This document shows, piece by piece, positions 11,821 through 22,727 of a DNA stretch of 64,000 bases; position 1 is the first letter of the stretch, and each line of letters begins with the position of its first letter. The translations under genes and the position numbers were made by a program. This DNA is from Narthecium ossifragum (taxonomy: Eukaryota > Streptophyta > Magnoliopsida > Dioscoreales > Nartheciaceae), in assembly GCA_963920575.1 (NCBI GenBank), contig OY986969.1, positions 16,911,288-16,975,287 on the forward strand, written 5' to 3'. Below the pieces are notes generated by a model. That model had not been told where the DNA came from, did not search any database, and saw nothing but the letters and a program-made list of their open reading frames with translations.

Positions 11821-12680
11821 GGTGCTGGACCCAAGACTATCACGACTCGCATCCGATAAGATTTCATGCCCGGATCCGGTAGCGTCGATTTGAGTGAAAG
11901 GAGAAGCCCGAGCGACGTGTCACGCTTGTAGCGACTAGCGAAACGTCGAAGGATGACGTCATGTGACGCCAGGCGTTAAGTGGTAAACAAACGGTGACGG
12001 CGAAGCGTCGCCTTTGTGGATCCCACCGACTGAAAAGGGTGGAAATCACTAAACTTTTCGACTTGTAGCCCCCTTAATTACCCAATTTACCATCCAGCTC
12101 CTCCCCTTTTTTCGTAAATAATTTTAGACCTGGAGATAAATACCAAAAATATTATCCAGACCAAAACCATTTGATTTCAGTACAAACAAAAATCCGATAA
12201 ATTTGGTCCATTTCGGTGATTTTGAATTTTATTTCGATAGTTTCGATCCCTGATTTCGGATTCGACAAGTGCCAAAACATGATAGTTTTAGATCAGAATC
12301 GGCTGAAAGTTCAAACCATGATCAAAACCAATCGAACCACACTTAACTTATATAGCGGTAAAATACTTTTATAAATCAATTTTTGGTTTTGGTTATTCTG
12401 AAAAGTTGGGTAAAGCCGTTGAGAGGATGTGATCAAGCCTTCAAGGATAGCCGTTGGCTAACTGACGGCGTCGCGAAGCAGTCCATCTATAAAACGTAAC
12501 GTTCCGTTATCTATAAAGAGAGAGAGAATACTGGAAAACCCAAAAGAAACCCAGGAGAGGAAACCAAGAAGCGTGCCTTTCTTCTCTTCTCTGCTCTTCT
12601 CTTCTCTTCTCTTCGCTTCTCTCTTTAAAATCTCTCTTTTGCTTCTAGTTGGGTTGGGGTTTTGATCTCTTGGCGCGGGG
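11821..12680 (+). promoter_or_regulatory. Promoter and 5' UTR of the T-complex-11 gene
   Basis: Two TATA-like boxes, TATAAAA (12488-12494) and TATAAAG (12512-12518), precede a long CT-rich leader (about 12575-12640, repeated CTTCTCTT), a common plant 5' UTR feature. Upstream, TGACGTCA at 11954-11961, followed at once by TGTGACG, is a bZIP/TGA-type site. GACGTGTC at about 11919 resembles an ABRE. The span 12061-12420 is AT-rich with nothing recognisable. Confidence 0.5.
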
Positions 12681-15600
12681 ATGGAAGTCGGCGGATGCGG
12701 GGGTGCGGTGGGGTCGCCGGAGGCGGGAGGGGCGGGGATCGCGCTGGTGTTCCCGGCGGGGGAGGCGTCGGCGGCGAGGGTGCCCCGGAGGATTAGGCGG
12801 AGGCTTCTTGAGAGCCGCAGCCATAGCGCGCCCTCTAGCCTGGAGGAGATCGAGGCTAAGCTCAAGGAAGCCGATCTCCGAAGACAGGTATCTTGTTTAT
12901 CTAGTTATTTAGCACCCTGTTGATGGATAGGTACGAATTTGATGGCTACTATTAAGGGAGTTGGCGGAGTTTTTTCTTTCTTTCTTCTCAGGGAATTTGA
13001 TGTATTCGAATTTTGTCTCCTTTTGCTAATTTTTCCTCAAGTTTGGAGATTTTCCTTTTTATGTCTTAGTTCTTAACTGTGACATGAAAAGGATATTTCT
13101 CGAGAATTATGTTGTTTTATTTCACTTTTCTGAATGGAATTCTTGGGCTCACGAGTTATGATTTTGGTACCTTTTCTTTATTTTTTTCCTCGAATATCTA
13201 GTTTTTGTGCGATTCTCTAGGCATATGGGGTTGGACTTCTTCTGAACAGTTACCTTTTCTGGATTCTTTTCTGTTAGTTCTTCGGATTCCTATGCATCCT
13301 TGCGTGTTAATTTCGTTTTTATTGCTATTTTAAGGATGGTGTTTTATTCCTGTAATTGCTAGATGAGTTTTCATCTCAAATCTTACCTACTTCATATTAT
13401 TTTAAATCCTAAAAAAAATATGATTTTGAAAGTTTTGGACAGACGTTATTTTGCTTCTATATCTTTTTAGATGTGGAGAATATTTTATTTGTTAATAGGT
13501 GTGCTCATTTTGTGTGAATTTAAGTTACCTTTTTACGGTTGCGCTGCCTTTTTTACACCATTAGCTTACCTTGAATTCCTCTTAGAGCTGACCTTTATCG
13601 TTATTATTTTTGCTTCTTTGAGATTTTATATGCCTTGCCTTCTTTTTCCTTGCCTATATTCTGTAGAGTGATGTGACTGTTTGATTTTTTTTTTTGGGCA
13701 CTCTGAGCTTTCCTTTTTTTATTGGATTAACGACATATATATCCCTGAAAACCTTCAAATTAACGGATATATCCCCATCCCAATATTTACACATTTATCC
13801 CTGAAATCTATAATCATGCCCATAATTATCCTTTTGTCAGCCTCCATCGGTAATACATCTAACCGGATTAAAACTCAACCCAAACATGTAAAAAGACCTA
13901 AATGCTCTTATACGAAATAAAATACCTTACTTTTTCCTCCTGCGGTATATATTTTCATCAACGTTACACATTTCCCGCCTAAAGTTAGACCCGCGTTTTA
14001 TCACCAAAGTTAGGGCTTTGGTTTCACACGACTGGCGGTTGGGAGAAAGCCCGGTGATTGGCGATCAAGTGTAGGGAAATGCATTTTGTAGATTTCAGGG
14101 ATAAATCTGTAAATATTGGGACCTGAAATCTATAAATATTGGGATTTGAGGGATAAATTATGTCGGAGATTTTTTCTTTATTTCGGTCTCATTTGTTTAG
14201 CCGTCAATTTTTTGTCTGATATAGGAGTTAACGAATTTTTTAAAATGACAGTTGAGAACTGGTCATTCTTATATAATTTTTTTTCCCTATGGGCAGCAAT
14301 TTTATGAGTGGTTGTCGAGCAAGGCAAGGCCGAGACCAAAGAGTCCATCTTGGTCATCTCAAGAAGAAGACCTTGGCCAGCGGCTTGAAGCAAAACTTTA
14401 TGCAGCTGAGCAGAAAAGGTAGTTGCTTAACGAGCAGATCTTATCTCTTTTCTTTTTTGGAATCGCTTCTTATTTATTGGCATTCTTTTGTGTATTTTCC
14501 CCATGGAGAAAGCAATCTGGTAGTCATTAATGTTCATTGATTGTTTTATTTTCTTTTTGTGTATTTGTGTTCCTTTTATCGTTCCTGTTATTGCCTTCTA
14601 TAAGCTTTATAATTGTTTTTTTAGATAAATAGCTCCTTTGTTTTTTGGCCAACTTTTTATGCTCTATGAATACTTGTGAGATACCTCCGCATGCTTGGTA
14701 GGATAGCCTCTTTTCAGGAGTTTTGCTTATCTAGTACAAACTCACAGTTCACAATTGAATTGCTATTCTCTAGAGCAGCCTCTGACTTACGCTTGTTGAA
14801 ATTGGTTGAGACAGATTGAGCTTATTGGCAAAGGCACAGATGCGGTTAGCTCGGTTGGATGAAATTCGACAAGCTGCTAAAAGCGGTGTTGAGATGCGTT
14901 TTGAGAAGGAGCGTGAAGAGCTTGGTACGAAAGTTGAATCTCGTGTGCAGCAGGCTGAGGCAAACCGGACACGACTTATGAAGGCTCATATGCAGAAACG
15001 TGCTGCAACCCAGGAAAGAACAGCTAGGTCCCTCTTGGAGAGAATAATAAGAGAGACCAAATACAAGGAGTGTGTTCGATCTGCAATTCTGCAGAAACGT
15101 GCAGCAGCTGAGAAGAAACGCATGGGACTCTTGGAAGCAGAAAAGAAAAGAGCACATGCAAGAGTTATGCAAGCACACCGTGTGGCCAAAACTGTATGTC
15201 ATCAAAGAGAAAGTGAGAGGAGAAGAATGAAAGAACAGCTGGAAAATCGGCTTCAGAAGGTATGTCAATCTGTTGCTTTTCTTTTCGTGTTATGACTTTG
15301 TTCTTTCAGCACTTCAGGGCATCATGTTTCATGGTTGTTAATAGTCAATTCCTATAGAGATCTAGAATATTTGAACGGCCGCATGTTTGTAGCGTAAGCT
15401 AGATAGATAAAAGCTAAGATGAGATAAGAGCTTTTGAACCCTCAATTTAGCTTTTTCGCACTTCATGTGCACAGGCGGTCTGCCATTTTTGGAGATCACC
15501 ATGTGTATTGTTTTGTTTTTTGAGATAGTCTACAAAGGTTTTTTTATGGATGGATTGTTTATCATTAATCCTCCAACAGGCCAAGAGACAGAGAGCTGAG

Positions 15601-18600
15601 CTTTTGAGACAGAGATGCAGCCCTCAAAGTTCTCGCATTAATTTGACCAGACATGGGGAGTTTCTGTCAAGAAAATTAGCCAGGTGACACTCGTAGGTGA
15701 ATTATTGTGTTCGCATATGTTACAATCCAAATAAGGAATTTACATTTCTCACTTCTAATTCATGTATAGGTGCTGGAGGTGGTTTGTAACATCAAGAAAG
15801 ACCACTTTTGCTCTGGCTAAATCATATGAGGCCTTGGGAATCGCTGAGAATATTGTGAAGTCTATGCCATTTGAGCAGCTTGCCACCCGTATTGAGTCGG
15901 CTACGACACTTCAAACAGTAAAACCGCTGCTTGACCGTCTCGAGAGTCGGTTTCTACTATCTCAGGCATCTCATTCATCAGCTCCAGAAAATATCAATCA
16001 TTTGCTTAAACGCCTTTCTTCTCCAAACAAAAAAACACCTTCTCGCAAAGCAACAAGGACCAGGACGATTACAAAGAAAGCATTGTTGACAGAGCCTAGA
16101 AGTTCTGAAGTGACGAAGCTGTCAAGGTACTCAGTGAGGGTGGTACTTTGTGCGTATATGATATTGGGTCATCCAAATGCTGTTTTCAGTGGATGGGGGG
16201 AGCGTGAGGCTGCGCTCTCAGAGTCAGCTGCCAACTTTGTTCGTGAATTTGAGTTGTTGATCAAAATCATATTGGACGGGCCTAACCGTGGTCGCTCGTT
16301 GAGGCAGCCCTCGGCAGACATTATGTCCGATGACTTACTTCTGCAGCAGGAGTCCTCTGCCCAATGGCCTCGGCCAATGACCTTCAGAAGCCAAATGGCA
16401 GCTTTTGATACAGCATGGCGTTCTTATTTGTACTGCTTTGTGGTATGGAAGGTGAAAGATGCAAGATCTCTGGAAGAAGATCTTGTAAGAGCAGCCTGCC
16501 TGCTTGAGCTATCCATGATGCAAACTTGCAAGCTAACTTCTGAAGGGCAACCGTCTGATCTAACTCATGATATGAGAGCTATTCAGAAGCAGGTTCTTAT
16601 TTCTCTCGGTTCTTTACGATTCCTATTTTAGTATTTCATATGAAAGTTTTGCTGCATTTAGAGTGCAATTTCCTATATACTTAGAAAAATGGAACTCAAC
16701 AACTAATATGCCCAAGTAATGCGCTACCAAATTGCCAACCTACATCATACTTTTCTCAGTCAGCAATTAACTTCAAGGTAGTCTGAAGTTGAAGCTTCCA
16801 ATAAGGATACCAAAGTTTTGACTCTGTTTGGTTGATGTCCATCATCATTGGTGGATGAGCTTCAGATAGTTGGTTAAGTATAGGAAAGGATTAATCTATT
16901 ATCTGTTGCATTGTTGAAGAACATAAAGAGGCTTTGCATGTGTTTGGAACCAAAGTATGACCTGATTGAGACAGAATAGAAATAGTGTATTTTGAGAATC
17001 TTGTAGCTGGGAATTGTTTGGTTGACTCTCATTTGCTTGTTTTTTTTCTCATTTTGATGTCACCATATCATTTTGTTGAAGCAAAGCAGTAACAATGTGA
17101 GGTCCTTCTCGTTTTATGTACCTTTTTCTTTTATCTTTGTGCTTGAGTGAAAATCAAATCAGAAGGCCAATATCATGTGGACTGCAAATAGTTTAGGGTA
17201 CTCTTGAAGTGTGTGCTTGTGTGTGTGTATCTGCTATCTCACTTTCATTGTTGAGCAAAGCTAACTAATACAAATTGTATTAAATTGATGCCTTCTAATT
17301 GTGATTCCTAATTTGGTTTTTCATTTTCTATGCGTTAGTCACTGATCATTGTGCATGCTGCATTAGTCTTCTTGTTCTAGCTGATTTCACTGCTGTTCCT
17401 AAATATCACTGTTTGTTAAAGTTCTACAGATAACTAGAGAGCTACGGTATCACATTGTATATGACGACCAATTTATTGTTAGGTCACTGAAGACCAGAAA
17501 CTTTTGAGGGAGAAAGTGCTACATCTGAGCGGCGGTGCAGGTATTGAACGGATGGAATCTGCTCTGTCAGATACAAGATCTAAGTTCTTTGAAGCAAAGG
17601 AGAGTAGAAGTCCTTCAGTTGCACATGCTCCTCACATTTCATCTTCATCGACATCCAAATTTGCAATGCCGCCTTTGATTTCTGTCTCAGAGGATGGTTC
17701 TCCTAAATCTAGTCTCGTGGTTCGTTCCCTCTTTGGGAATACCTCATCGTCGACAGCAGCTGGCAAAGAATTTGGTAGTTTAGGTGCTCAATCAAATACT
17801 GTCGAGAGCAAATTGTTGCCCACAGATAATGAACTTCTTGTGAATGAGATTCTTCATGGAGGCCAGCATGCTTTTGCTTCCAACGATGACAGGAACAATG
17901 TAGGGCACAACAATCTTAAGGTATGTGCTTTTGACAATATAGCTTTTTGATGAAAGGAAACTTTTGTTTGCTATTTTTAGATAGAAATCGGACAATAGTC
18001 TTACCTTAACTTCGCATTTTGCGTTGGAAAAGTTTGTCCAAGCAATGTTACCAAGAATCCCTTGGCATATGGGAATCTCTGCTGCCTGATTACTTACATG
18101 TTAAAACAGAGTGTGAGTGGTCTACTTACTAAAAGGTGGCTGAGTTTTGTTGTTTTGAAGTTTCATAGACAATTACTTGGTTTCCGTAAAATTTGCAAGA
18201 GCTTTGCTCATAAAAATATAAAAATGCCATGGTAACCAATTATGGATAATGTTATGTGTATGTTAACATTTCGTCTCTGAGAATTTCGAGTGGCCTAGCT
18301 CTTGTTTAACTTTTCTGTTCATGTGATCCACATGATAGGCAAAAGTTAAGGATACAATGGAGAAGGCATTTTGGGATGGAATCATGGATTCTTTGAAGGA
18401 AGATGTACCTGACTTCAGTAGAGTGGTTGGACTTGTGAAGGAAGTACGGGACGAACTTTGTGAAATGGCTCCTCAGAGTTGGAAACAAGAGGTTCTCGAA
18501 AGTATAGATCTAGACATTCTTTCTCAAGTAAGTGTTCAGTTGCTCTGCATGTGATGGTTGACAGTGTATTATCTCCTATATTCGGAGCATTTATTTAACC

Positions 18601-21061
18601 TGATTAGGATAGTAGCTCTTCCATGTTCTTATTTGATGTGTACTGCCTGTTTAGGATAATAAACATTTCTATGCACCTCATATTACTTGGCACTTTATCA
18701 TTAGGTTGCATTCTCATAGCCATTTTTTGTGTCTATATTGTATTGCTGCAAACTGTTGGCATGCCCTACAGGCTACAGAATTATGATGCTTGCTGATCGA
18801 GATAACTTGTTCCTGTTTTATGTTCACGGGTCGGCAATCAAGCAACATATGGGTTTAGACTGTTCAATGCTTTCTGTTGGATTGTGCTCTTAGACCCATT
18901 TTGCCTCTTTTTAAGGTACTCGAAGCAGGCATTCAAGACACAGATTATCTTGGGAGGATTCTGGAATATGCGCTTGGCATGCTGCAGAAACTATCTGCTC
19001 CTGCAAATGAAGATAAGATGAGAAAGGAGCACCAGAAGTTATTGAGTGAATTATCATCCATTGCTCAACCTGATGACAGACAAAATAGCTCTTTCATCAT
19101 TGCTACAATCAGGGGTTTGCGTTTCGTGCTGGCTCAGATACTGGTTAGCTACTTGTGCCATCCATTGCTTGTTGTATCTATTATGATGCAAATTAGCTGT
19201 TTAATTTCAGTGAATCCAAGTTAAGATACCAGAATAGTTTTATCCTCATATCATCTTTACTACAAATTTTCTGGATGACTCATCAAACGGGTGGCCTCCA
19301 GTCTAATGTAGAACATGAAACAAATTGCCACTTCATATTATAGTAGTTTATGATAAATTAGTCCTGCCCAGTTTGTAGCATAGTTTAAGGGTGTTTATAG
19401 CCTCAAAATTGGAATAGTGACTGTGGGTTAGAGTGCTGGTTTACATCTCTCATTGCGTATTTCATCATAGATAAGTTGTTGTTAAGAAGCAAAGCGGAAG
19501 GGCACACACATCTTGAGTGTGAGTTGGCTGAGTTCATTTTGGGGAAGTAAATGAGTGAGCTGCTCTGTCTGTTGGTTAGGAAGTGAATGAAGAAGCTATA
19601 TTGGTTTGATAATGGGAATTCATGTGTTTAGGACCTTTATGGCGTAGAAATTACTGAATACATGTCTTTTTATTCTGCAGACACTGAAAGTGTAATTGGC
19701 AAAGCTTTCATACAAATGATGGAACCAATATTGATAATGGGACTACATGTGTTTAGGACCTTTATGGCGTAGAAATTACTGAATACATGTCTTTTTATTC
19801 TGCAGACACTGAAGAGTGAAATTAGCAAAGCTCGCATACAAATGATGGAACCAATCATAAAAGGACCCGCGGGATTGGAGTACCTGCAGAAAGCATTTGC
19901 CGATCGCTATGGACCTCCCTCTGATGCTGGATACTCTCTCCCCCTAACTGTACAGTGGATCTCTTCAGTAAAGAGTAGTTTAGAAGAGGAGTGGAATGAG
20001 CACGTTGATTCTCTCTCAAATTTGTCAGAAAGCCATGTACACTCTCTAAACTGCTTTTTCTTTGATAGCTTTGAGGTTGTAGAGTTTTATGCCCAACAAC
20101 GCTGAGCATCTCTTTTGACAATCCTGCAGGTTCTTCCTCATGTTACTGCCCTCCGAACTTGTGGTAGTATTCCACTAGCATCAAAGGATAGCTCGGTTGA
20201 ATCTCATCCAATCTCTAATGCTTCAGGTGTGTAGTTCAAAGACTTTCAGGTTTTCCTTCTTATGCAATTAATAACCTTGCTTTTATTTCATGCAACTTTT
20301 TTTCTCTTTTAACAGGTAGTGATGAGCAACCTGAATGTAACAGAGAGAGGGTTGATATTTTGGTTAGGCTTGGCATTCTAAAGCTTGCAAGCGGTGTAAA
20401 AGGCTTGACTGTCGAGACGCTGCCTGAAACTCTCAAGCTCAATTGTTTGAGATTGAGATCTGTTCAAGGTCTACTCCAGCAAATTATTGTCATCTCAACG
20501 AGGTGAACTGAATCTTGTCCTTTCTCTTTATCTTTTCACTTTTTGGTTATAAATGTAGTTTCGGGGATAAATTTTGCTGACTTTGGCTCTTTGGCACATC
20601 TATTGAAATGCAGTGTATTGGTCCTGTGGCAAATTCTTCGGAGTGAAGGTCCAGTTAACACGCCAGAATTGGAAAACACCGTCTCTGATTCCATTAGAAG
20701 GCTTTTGGACTTATTGGATGTTGTACCTGATGTGGGTATCGAAGGGATTATCGAGACGATCATTGGCTTCTCAGAAGCAAACTCCTCCGGAAGAAGGGAG
20801 GTGATGACAAGAATGCTGACGAAGAGCTTGCAAAATGATGATCCCGTCTTTACGAGGGTGTCTCGGTCAATCTACCTAGCTGCTCGCGGAGTTGTGCTTG
20901 GAGGGAGTGGGGCCCGTGGACGGAAACTGGCGGAAGTGGCACTCCGGTGCGTTGGGGCCACCATGCTCTTGGATCGTGTGGTGAAGGCTGCAGACGTGTT
21001 GATTGTAGTAGCCAGTTTATCAGGGCGTGTCCATGGACCTTGGTACAGGTTGTTGGTGTGA
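12681..21061 (+). CDS. T-complex protein 11-like protein (Tcp11 family), 12 coding exons
   Basis: I reconstruct the exons as 12681-12887, 14297-14418, 14815-15259, 15580-15683, 15770-16592, 17483-17920, 18339-18527, 18916-19143, 19806-20036, 20130-20226, 20316-20502 and 20614-21061. All introns are GT-AG and the phases match, giving 1172 codons, about the usual length for plant members. The N-terminus (MEVGGCGG) leads to an Arg-rich patch, [12 protein letters not shown], and then a long Lys/Arg/Glu-rich predicted coiled coil (about residues 50-290; e.g. [20 protein letters not shown]). The Tcp11 domain occupies most of the rest, with '[18 protein letters not shown]', '[20 protein letters not shown]' and '[17 protein letters not shown]'. 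I see no signal peptide or membrane span. The start is the first ATG after the CT-rich leader. The family's molecular role in plants is poorly defined; mammalian TCP11 is linked to sperm cAMP signalling. Recognition is from family knowledge, exon joins from reading splice sites. Confidence 0.93.
13731..14166. mobile_element. MITE in intron 1 of the T-complex-11 gene
   Basis: Inverted ends match: the left reads CGACATATATATCCCTGAAA; the right, reversed, reads CGACATAATTTATCCCTCAA. Further inverted blocks, TTTATCCCTGAAATCTA and its complement, lie inside (13794-13813 and 14091-14105). It has no coding capacity and the target duplication is not clear. Confidence 0.6.
19607..19856 (+). repeat. 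125-bp tandem duplication covering the exon 9 splice acceptor
   Basis: Two direct copies (19607-19731 and 19732-19856) each contain TTTTTATTCTGCAG followed by the first bases of exon 9. The first copy's exon part reads ACACTGAAAGTGTAA, which puts a stop in frame. The second copy (acceptor at 19804-19805) is the open one and is used in my gene model. Confidence 0.9.
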
Positions 21062-21460
21062 GAACATGTAAAGTAGCTTATAGTCTTCAACTTGTACATA
21101 AAAGATGTAACTAAAAAAATATGTGCAGTCGTGTGGGAAGGATGGCCAGTGGTGGCTTGTGAATTGTTCATAAATATTTGTGTAGGTTGGAAGCTCAGTG
21201 GAAGCTTCTATGTATACACCTCTCCTCTTTTCCATGAATCATTATTTCCAGTGAACAAATTATCGGTCAGGATGTGCGCTTGTTCGTAAAATTGCATTTG
21301 TTGATTGGTTTCTGATTGTTGTGGTTTAGAGGTCAAAGTGTAGCTTGTTTTATGATGATTAGTGATGAGGCATCCCTGCATAATTGTCCTGGGTGCTGTT
21401 CATGTTGTTTATTCGATAATAGTAGTTTTATGCAAGAGTCGTGATTTGTGTACATGATTA
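21062..21460 (+). other. 3' UTR and downstream flank of the T-complex-11 gene
   Basis: AT-rich sequence after the stop codon (TGA, 21059-21061). No AATAAA is obvious; the poly(A) site is undetermined. Confidence 0.5.
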
Positions 21461-21479
21461 GAACATGGATATTGTGCAT

Positions 21480-21860
21480 GCATTTGAATTGGTAGTAGTG
21501 ACATATCGATTGATTGATCTAGTCTATCGGTATTGTTCTACCGATGAATTAGATCAACCAATCAGTATCTTATTATCGATTAGAGGACATGTGCATTACA
21601 CATGTCACGTGGTTATGTACCGATTTTTTCATCCATGTCATCAGTAGTGGACTATCGATGGGATAAATCAATACGGTAGTTGATTACCGATTGAATGTAT
21701 CGGTAGTGAGATACCGATTGCTTGATCTAGTCCGGTAGTGAGATATGGATGTATTTATCTATCCCATCGGTAGCCCACTACCGATGAGATAGATGAAAGA
21801 ATCGGTACTTGGCTACCGATAGATAACATGTGTATTACACATATCACTTGTCCAGGTATA
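21480..21860. mobile_element. Hairpin-rich MITE-like element with TCGGTAG words
   Basis: ATCGGTAG and its complement CTACCGAT recur about ten times on both strands. The best hairpin is ATCTATCCCATCGGTAG (21757-21773), a 4-nt loop, and the complementary arm 21778-21794 (16 of 17 paired). Two copies of ACATGTG(C/T)ATTACACAT lie near 21588 and 21827. There is no ORF of note. Confidence 0.6.
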
Positions 21861-22345
21861 CAAATCAGCTGAAAAGCTCTCGGAATCCAATACAGTTTAA
21901 TACCCTCCTCACGTTCTGGCATTTAGTGAGCATCCTTCGACATTAGCTGTGCTCCTAGCAAATGTGTACAAGCTATGATTAGACTATGCTCTGCAAAAGC
22001 CTTTGATTTAAGATCAATTTATAGAGAGCAAGCATAACAAATAAAGGAAGAAGTGGGGGAAAGAAAGAATAGAAGCAACCATAATCAGCAAAAAATGGCA
22101 CAGCTGGGTGAAGCACAATTATATGATCTTGGGTCATCAAGAAGTCTGCCAATACTGCCAATACTGCCAATGCACACTTTGCGTAGAATTGTTTGTTAGT
22201 CTGAATAGCACGAGAAGCGTCATATTGAGAAGACAAGCTAGGTGTTGCACGTACATAAACAGGTACCCAATTCAAGGCAGCACCAAGTAACATACAAACA
22301 ATTCCTAAAATACATCCCTCCCCATACAGATCCTCAAATAAAAAA

Positions 22346-22727
22346 GGAAAAAAAAAAAACTATGCCGATGCCACGTGGGTCGGCATGAGCGTCGGTTGTT
22401 TTCCAGCCCGACGTTGCAAGTCAAAAGGACCCACTCCCACGACAAAACAACTCCCCTCCTCTCTAAATCCCCCCTCGTTTCTCTTTTTCCATGCCCTAGC
22501 TCCTGCTCTTCGCCGCCGCCCCCTGCTCTCCGTCGTCACCCCCTGCTCTTCGTCGTCGCCCCCCTTGCTGTCGCTCCGCCTCTGGTCTCCATCGCCCCCC
22601 TTGCTGTCGCTCCGCCTCTCGTCTCCGTCGCCGCCACCGGTCTTCCCCACCACCGCTGTGCGATCACTCTCTCTCTCTCTTCCCCTGGTCTTCCCCACCG
22701 CCCCTGGTCTTCCTCGCTGCCCCCGCC
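22346..22727 (+). mobile_element. MULE end (left), with long terminal repeat similarity to 38788-39134
   Basis: From TATGCCGATGCCACGTGGGT (22361) onward the sequence matches, in reverse, 39119 down to about 38790, including a near-identical stretch around 'CCCCTCCTCTCTAAATCC'. The outer part is A-rich. Long inverted ends plus the FAR1-type ORF at 26008 indicate a Mutator-like element. It is interrupted at 22727 by LTR 'C' and continues at 25148. Confidence 0.65.

Noticed and set aside
14846..15268. 140-codon minus-strand Cys/Leu/Ser-rich ORF
   Set aside because: Antisense shadow of exon 3 of the T-complex-11 gene.
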